DNA of 64,000 nucleotides from an uncultured Alphaproteobacteria bacterium (lineage in GTDB: Bacteria; Pseudomonadota; Alphaproteobacteria; Rhizobiales; Beijerinckiaceae), in contig CALKHP010000030.1 in the NCBI GenBank assembly GCA_937988775.1, positions 124,001 through 188,000 on the forward strand, in the 5' to 3' direction. The position numbers and the translations under genes are program-made. Below are positions 60,768 through 64,000 of this stretch, piece after piece. Under the pieces are notes generated by a model. That model was not told the origin of the DNA. It made no database searches and was given only the letters and a program-made list of their open reading frames with translations. Each line of letters opens with the position of its first letter. Within the stretch, counting starts at the first letter, position 1.

Positions 60768-60868
60768 ATCGGGATGGCCGGGTCAAGCCCGGCCATGACG
60801 GTTGAGGGATTGGCAGGCCGCCTTTGCAATCTCCACGTCATCGGCGGACTTGATCCGCCGATCCCGAT
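60768..60868. repeat. Double-hairpin repeat A, copy 5
   Basis: ATCGGGAT start; hairpin 1 GGCCGGG-TCAAG-CCCGGCC; ATGACGG; ~45-nt spacer; CGTCAT; hairpin 2 CGGCGGA-CTTGA-TCCGCCG; ATCCCGAT end. It is between convergent metY and ctaA, and both hairpins are identical in stem sequence to those of copy 1. Confidence 0.8.
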
Positions 60869-60905
60869 GCAAAAGAGCGCCCCCCGCTTCCGCTAGTGTT
60901 CGCCC

Positions 60906-62006
60906 TCACCCGCGCAAGGCTGGCGCCCCATCCCGCGCCAACGCCGCGACATGAACCACCGCCATGCCGAGCACGAGAATGGCGAAAGCCTGATGCGTCA
61001 GCGCCAGATGCAGCGGCACCACCAGCAGCAGCGTGGCGATACCGAGCGCCACTTGCACCAGCACGAGAGCGAACACCACGCGCGCGCGCCGTGCAGCGGA
61101 TGTGCCCGGCGCGCGCCTGCCGGCGGCAACCGTATGCCAGAGCGCCATGGCGAACACGAGATAAGCGACGATGCGGTGGTTGAATTGCACCAGCGCGGTG
61201 TTGTCGACGAAATTCTCGAACCACGGCTGGTTGAAGAACAGCGTGGCGTGGCTCGGCACCAGCGCGCCGTCCATCAGCGGCCAGGTGTTGTAGATCAGCC
61301 CGGCATGCGAGCCGGCGACGAGCCCGCCGAGCGCGATCTGCACCAGGATCAGCCCGCATAGCAGGCGCGCCTGCGGGCGAAGCGTCGCCGCGCCTGTCGC
61401 CTCCCCCTGCCCGTCACGCCGGCGCGCCAGCCGCGTCGCCATGAACACCACGCTGGCGAAGAACAGCGAGGCGAGCGTCAGATGCAGCGCGAGCTTGACC
61501 GGAGCGACCGCCGTCATGCCCGGCCTGAGCCCGGAGGCGACCATGATCCAGCCGACCGCGCCCTGCGTGCCAAGCAGCAGGCCCATCAGCAGCAGGATGA
61601 TGCCGGTGCGCCGGTCGACGCGGCGGCTCAACAATACGGCAACGAAACCGACCAGATAGACCAGCCCGATGAAGCGGCCGAGTTGGCGATGGCCCCACTC
61701 CCACCAGAAGATGAACTTGAACGAGGCGAGGCTCATGCCCTGGTTGAGCAGCTCGTATTGCGGGCTCTCCTGATATTTGGCGAACAGGTCCTGCCACGCG
61801 GCGGCACCGAAAGGCGGCATGGCGCCGCTGACCGGGTTCCATTCCGTGATCGACAGCCCGGAGCCGGTCAGGCGCGTCGCGCCGCCGACCACGACCATGA
61901 CGAAGACGAGCGCGGCCACCGACCAGAGCCACAGGCGCACCGGCCGCAAACGGTCGAGGGAGGCCGACCCGGCCAGTTTCGGGGAAGTGACAGCGCTCAC
62001 GGCCAA
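60906..62006 (-). CDS. ctaA: Heme A synthase (COX15/CtaA)
   Basis: 366 aa. The start is TTG 62006 with GGAG six nt upstream; GTG 62000 is an alternative. About eight membrane helices in two pseudo-repeats, with conserved histidines in WGHRQLGRFIG, KLALHLTLAS, FNHRIVAYLV and LTHQAFAILV that bind heme, and GGATRLTGSGLSITEW at TM1. It converts heme O to heme A for cytochrome oxidase. Confidence 0.95.
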   Translation of the reverse strand: MAVSAVTSPKLAGSASLDRLRPVRLWLWSVAALVFVMVVVGGATRLTGSGLSITEWNPVSGAMPPFGAAAWQDLFAKYQESPQYELLNQGMSLASFKFIFWWEWGHRQLGRFIGLVYLVGFVAVLLSRRVDRRTGIILLLMGLLLGTQGAVGWIMVASGLRPGMTAVAPVKLALHLTLASLFFASVVFMATRLARRRDGQGEATGAATLRPQARLLCGLILVQIALGGLVAGSHAGLIYNTWPLMDGALVPSHATLFFNQPWFENFVDNTALVQFNHRIVAYLVFAMALWHTVAAGRRAPGTSAARRARVVFALVLVQVALGIATLLLVVPLHLALTHQAFAILVLGMAVVHVAALARDGAPALRG

Positions 62007-62117
62007 AGATTTCTCCGCTTGATCGATCGTCGATCCGGGTCATAAACGTCGGCTACGGTCGCGGCAACGCATGCCACTGTCGCAGGGCCGCCGCTTGGCC
62101 CCAACGGTTCGAGGATC

Positions 62118-62333
62118 ATGAGACAACGTACACGCAAACTGATCGGCACCGTCGCCATGCTGGTCTTCGTGGTGCTCTATGCGCTGCTGGTCATGGTGCT
62201 GGCCCAGCCGATCCTCAATGGCGCCTCTCATCTGGTGCAGGGGCTGTTCTATCTGATTGCCGGCCTCGCCTGGGTGCTGCCGATCATCCCGTTGATCAGC
62301 TGGATGAGCAAGGCCGACATGCCAAGAGTCTGA
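62118..62333 (+). CDS. DUF2842 small membrane protein
   Basis: 71 aa, two hydrophobic helices (VAMLVFVVLYALLVMVLAQP and GLFYLIAGLAWVLPIIPL) with an ending WMSKAD, the DUF2842 pattern found in alphaproteobacteria. It is divergent from ctaA, a common arrangement. Function unknown. Confidence 0.8.
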   Translation: MRQRTRKLIGTVAMLVFVVLYALLVMVLAQPILNGASHLVQGLFYLIAGLAWVLPIIPLISWMSKADMPRV

Positions 62334-62453
62334 TATGCCAAGGGCTTGAGGGCGGGTTTCAAGAGATTGAATCAATCGCTTGAAACGAGTCGGCGCGGCT
62401 TACTCTTGCGTTCACGATTTTATGGCACAGGTCATGGCGGGGAGAATGCCGCC

Positions 62454-63587
62454 ATGACTGGCCTGAGCTACCGCATACACGATTCCGTCGAGCCCGCCCG
62501 GGGCGACTGGCACAGGCTGGAGGCCGAGGGCGCGCACACGCCCTATCAACGGCTCGGCTGGAGCGAGGCCTATCTTGCTCATGTCGGCGTCGCGGAAGGC
62601 ATCAAACCGGCCATCGCGGTCATCCATGGCGCGGATGGCGCGGTGCTGGCGCTGTTCCCGTTCTGCGTCACCCATGCCCGCCCGGCGCGGATCGTGCGCT
62701 TCGTCGGCGGCAAGCATGCCAATTTCAACATGGGGCTGTTCGCCCGCGATGCCGGCCGGCTGCTCGACGCCCCAGCCCTTGCCGGGCTGTTCAAGGCGCT
62801 CCATGCCGCAACCGGTGCGCAGACCGCCATCCTGGAGAACCAGCCGCGCCAATGGCAGGGTTTCGCCAACCCGCTTGCCGTGCTGCCATGCCGCGACAGC
62901 CCTGAGCCCGCCTACAAGTTCAGTTTCACGAACGATGTGGCTGCCATGCTCGAGGCGAAGCTCTCGCCCGATGCGCGCCGCAAGCTGAAGCGCAAGGAGC
63001 GCAAGCTCGGCGAGTTGGGCGCGGTCAGCTTCAGGCGCGCCGAAACGCAGGAGGAGTTGCGGCGCGTGCTCGATGCGTTCTTCCGGCAGAAGGCCGAGCG
63101 CTTCGCGGCGCTTGGCCAACCGGACGTGTTCGCGGAGCCCGGCGTTGCGGCATTCATCACCGCCGCCAGCAGCGTCGGCCTGGAACAGGGCAATCCCGCG
63201 ATCGAAATGTATTATACGGCCGCTGGCGAACGCATCGTCGCGACCTATGGCGCCGCGATCTCGCCCGAGCGCTTCTGCGGCATGTTCACCTCGTTCGACA
63301 GCTCCGAGGATGTGTTCCGCTGGAGCCCCGGCGACCTGATGCTGTACCACCTGATCGGCATGATGAGCGCGCGCGGGCTCAAGGTGTTCGATCTCGGCGT
63401 CGGCGAGGCCCATTACAAGGGCGGCTATTGCGACGAATACGAGGCGCTGTTCGATACCGTGATGCCGCTTTCCATGACAGGGCATGCGCTTTCGCTTGCC
63501 TATGGCGCGGCGGCGGCCGCCAAGCACCGGATCAAGGCGTCACCGCGCGCGCTCGCCCTCGTCAACCGGCTGCGGCGCGGCGGCTGA
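62454..63587 (+). CDS. GNAT/FemAB-like acetyltransferase (CelD/BioF2-type)
   Basis: 377 aa from ATG 62454 (GGGGAG upstream; the frame to 62346 is not favoured). N-terminal QRLGWSEAYLAHVG, and a C-terminal GNAT fold with RRKLKRKERKL, MYYTAAGERIVATYGA and RGLKVFDLGVGEAHYKGGYC, typical of the acetyltransferase_6 (BioF2/FemAB-like) family found in cellulose and exopolysaccharide loci. It could acylate a sugar in a polysaccharide. It is convergent with a polysaccharide-kinase fragment, separated by 2 nt. Confidence 0.83.
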   Translation: MTGLSYRIHDSVEPARGDWHRLEAEGAHTPYQRLGWSEAYLAHVGVAEGIKPAIAVIHGADGAVLALFPFCVTHARPARIVRFVGGKHANFNMGLFARDAGRLLDAPALAGLFKALHAATGAQTAILENQPRQWQGFANPLAVLPCRDSPEPAYKFSFTNDVAAMLEAKLSPDARRKLKRKERKLGELGAVSFRRAETQEELRRVLDAFFRQKAERFAALGQPDVFAEPGVAAFITAASSVGLEQGNPAIEMYYTAAGERIVATYGAAISPERFCGMFTSFDSSEDVFRWSPGDLMLYHLIGMMSARGLKVFDLGVGEAHYKGGYCDEYEALFDTVMPLSMTGHALSLAYGAAAAAKHRIKASPRALALVNRLRRGG

Positions 63588-63589
63588 AC

Positions 63590-64000
63590 TTACGCCATCT
63601 GCGACAGGCCGCCGGCGTCATTGGCGGCATCCGCCATTCCCGGGCGCTCGGGCGTCAGGATCACGGACACCGTGCCGGCGCCGCGATCCTTGAGCAGATG
63701 GTAGGCATCGACCGTGCGCGGCTCGGTCTCGTCGCCGCGCGCGACCAGCAGCACGGCATCGGCGCGCCGCACGATATCGGCGCCGATCTCATCGACAAGG
63801 CCCATGTCGCAAACCACGAAATCATAGGTGTCGCTCAGTGCGCCGAGCGTGCGGGACACGGCTTCGGCGTGGCCGTCGAACGGGGCGGCGCGCGTGTCGC
63901 GGCCGAACGGAATGATGTGCAGGCGCGAGCCGCGATCGCGGTGAATCGCCTCCGCGAAGCCGGCCGTGCCGGCAATGACATCGGCCAGCCCGTGCGGCTC
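63590..64000 (-). CDS. Polysaccharide-transport tyrosine kinase/ParA-like ATPase, C-terminal part (ExoP/Wzc-like)
   Basis: Partial, 136 residues to the stop at 63590; the gene continues beyond the window edge and the frame is open to 64000. Reading from the edge, GLADVIAGTAGFAEAIHRD and RLHIIPFGRD match BY-kinase and ExoP/Wzz C-terminal domains, followed by TYDFVVCDMG (Walker B-type) and ADAVLLVARGDET. The GTG at 63859 is internal, not a start. A CpaE/MinD-like ATPase is an alternative, but the GLADVIAG motif favours the exopolysaccharide kinase. Confidence 0.72.
   Translation of the reverse strand, partial: EPHGLADVIAGTAGFAEAIHRDRGSRLHIIPFGRDTRAAPFDGHAEAVSRTLGALSDTYDFVVCDMGLVDEIGADIVRRADAVLLVARGDETEPRTVDAYHLLKDRGAGTVSVILTPERPGMADAANDAGGLSQMA

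Noticed and set aside
63590..63859. Complete 89-aa gene starting at GTG 63859
   Set aside because: The frame stays open to the window edge and the upstream translation matches a kinase domain, so this is an internal codon of a truncated gene.

Overview
The window is a GC-rich (about 65% by eye) alphaproteobacterial chromosome segment, most likely Hyphomicrobiales (Rhizobiales). The reasons are the housekeeping run argC / rpsI-rplM / PaaI thioesterase / enoyl-CoA hydratase / CoA-binding protein / metY / ctaA (COX15) / DUF2842, plus hom, class II fructose bisphosphatase, phaC and recJ, and methyl-accepting proteins without periplasmic sensors. I cannot assign a genus. No rRNA, tRNA, CRISPR array, transposase or phage gene was seen.

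Layout. (1) 18-12715 is a catabolic locus. An IclR regulator sits between an operon for a three-part FAD/[2Fe-2S] amine or imino-acid dehydrogenase (HcnABC/opine-oxidase type) and an operon for an enoyl-CoA hydratase, a polyamine-type ABC importer with a fused permease, an acyl-CoA ligase, an unrecognised Rossmann protein and a second amine oxidoreductase. A near-identical 27-bp element stands before both operons and is the likely regulator target. (2) 12899-23591 is a second catabolic locus: a nine-gene leftward operon (IclR, HyuA, HyuB, LivK, LivF, LivM, LivG, LivH, RraA-like) divergent from a cupin gene across an unusually AT-rich spacer. Two 6-5-6 palindromes lie in the spacer, one towards each transcription unit. 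(3) 23888-43120 mixes core genes (recJ, hom, glpX) with two chemoreceptors, a beta-hydroxylase, transporters, an orphan Panacea-domain protein, an M20 peptidase, a lytic transglycosylase and a selenium-free relative of the PrdB/GrdB reductases. (4) 43397-51848 holds an aminotransferase, a lipoprotein, PHA synthase, DinB, a FadL-type porin, an FAH-family hydrolase and another aminotransferase. (5) 51902-62333 is the core biosynthesis and ribosomal block. (6) 62454-64000 looks like the edge of an exopolysaccharide locus (FemAB-like acetyltransferase and the C-terminus of a Wzc/ExoP-like kinase).

The most interesting regulatory feature is in front of argC (52870-53022, minus strand). A 19-codon leader peptide with six Arg codons, three of them consecutive, is followed by a mutually exclusive antiterminator and intrinsic terminator. 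This is the textbook geometry of ribosome-mediated attenuation, here apparently sensing arginine. The intergenic regions also carry several families of dispersed palindromes. One is a ~100-bp double-hairpin element in five copies, four of them between convergent genes, with stems that differ between copies yet mostly stay paired.
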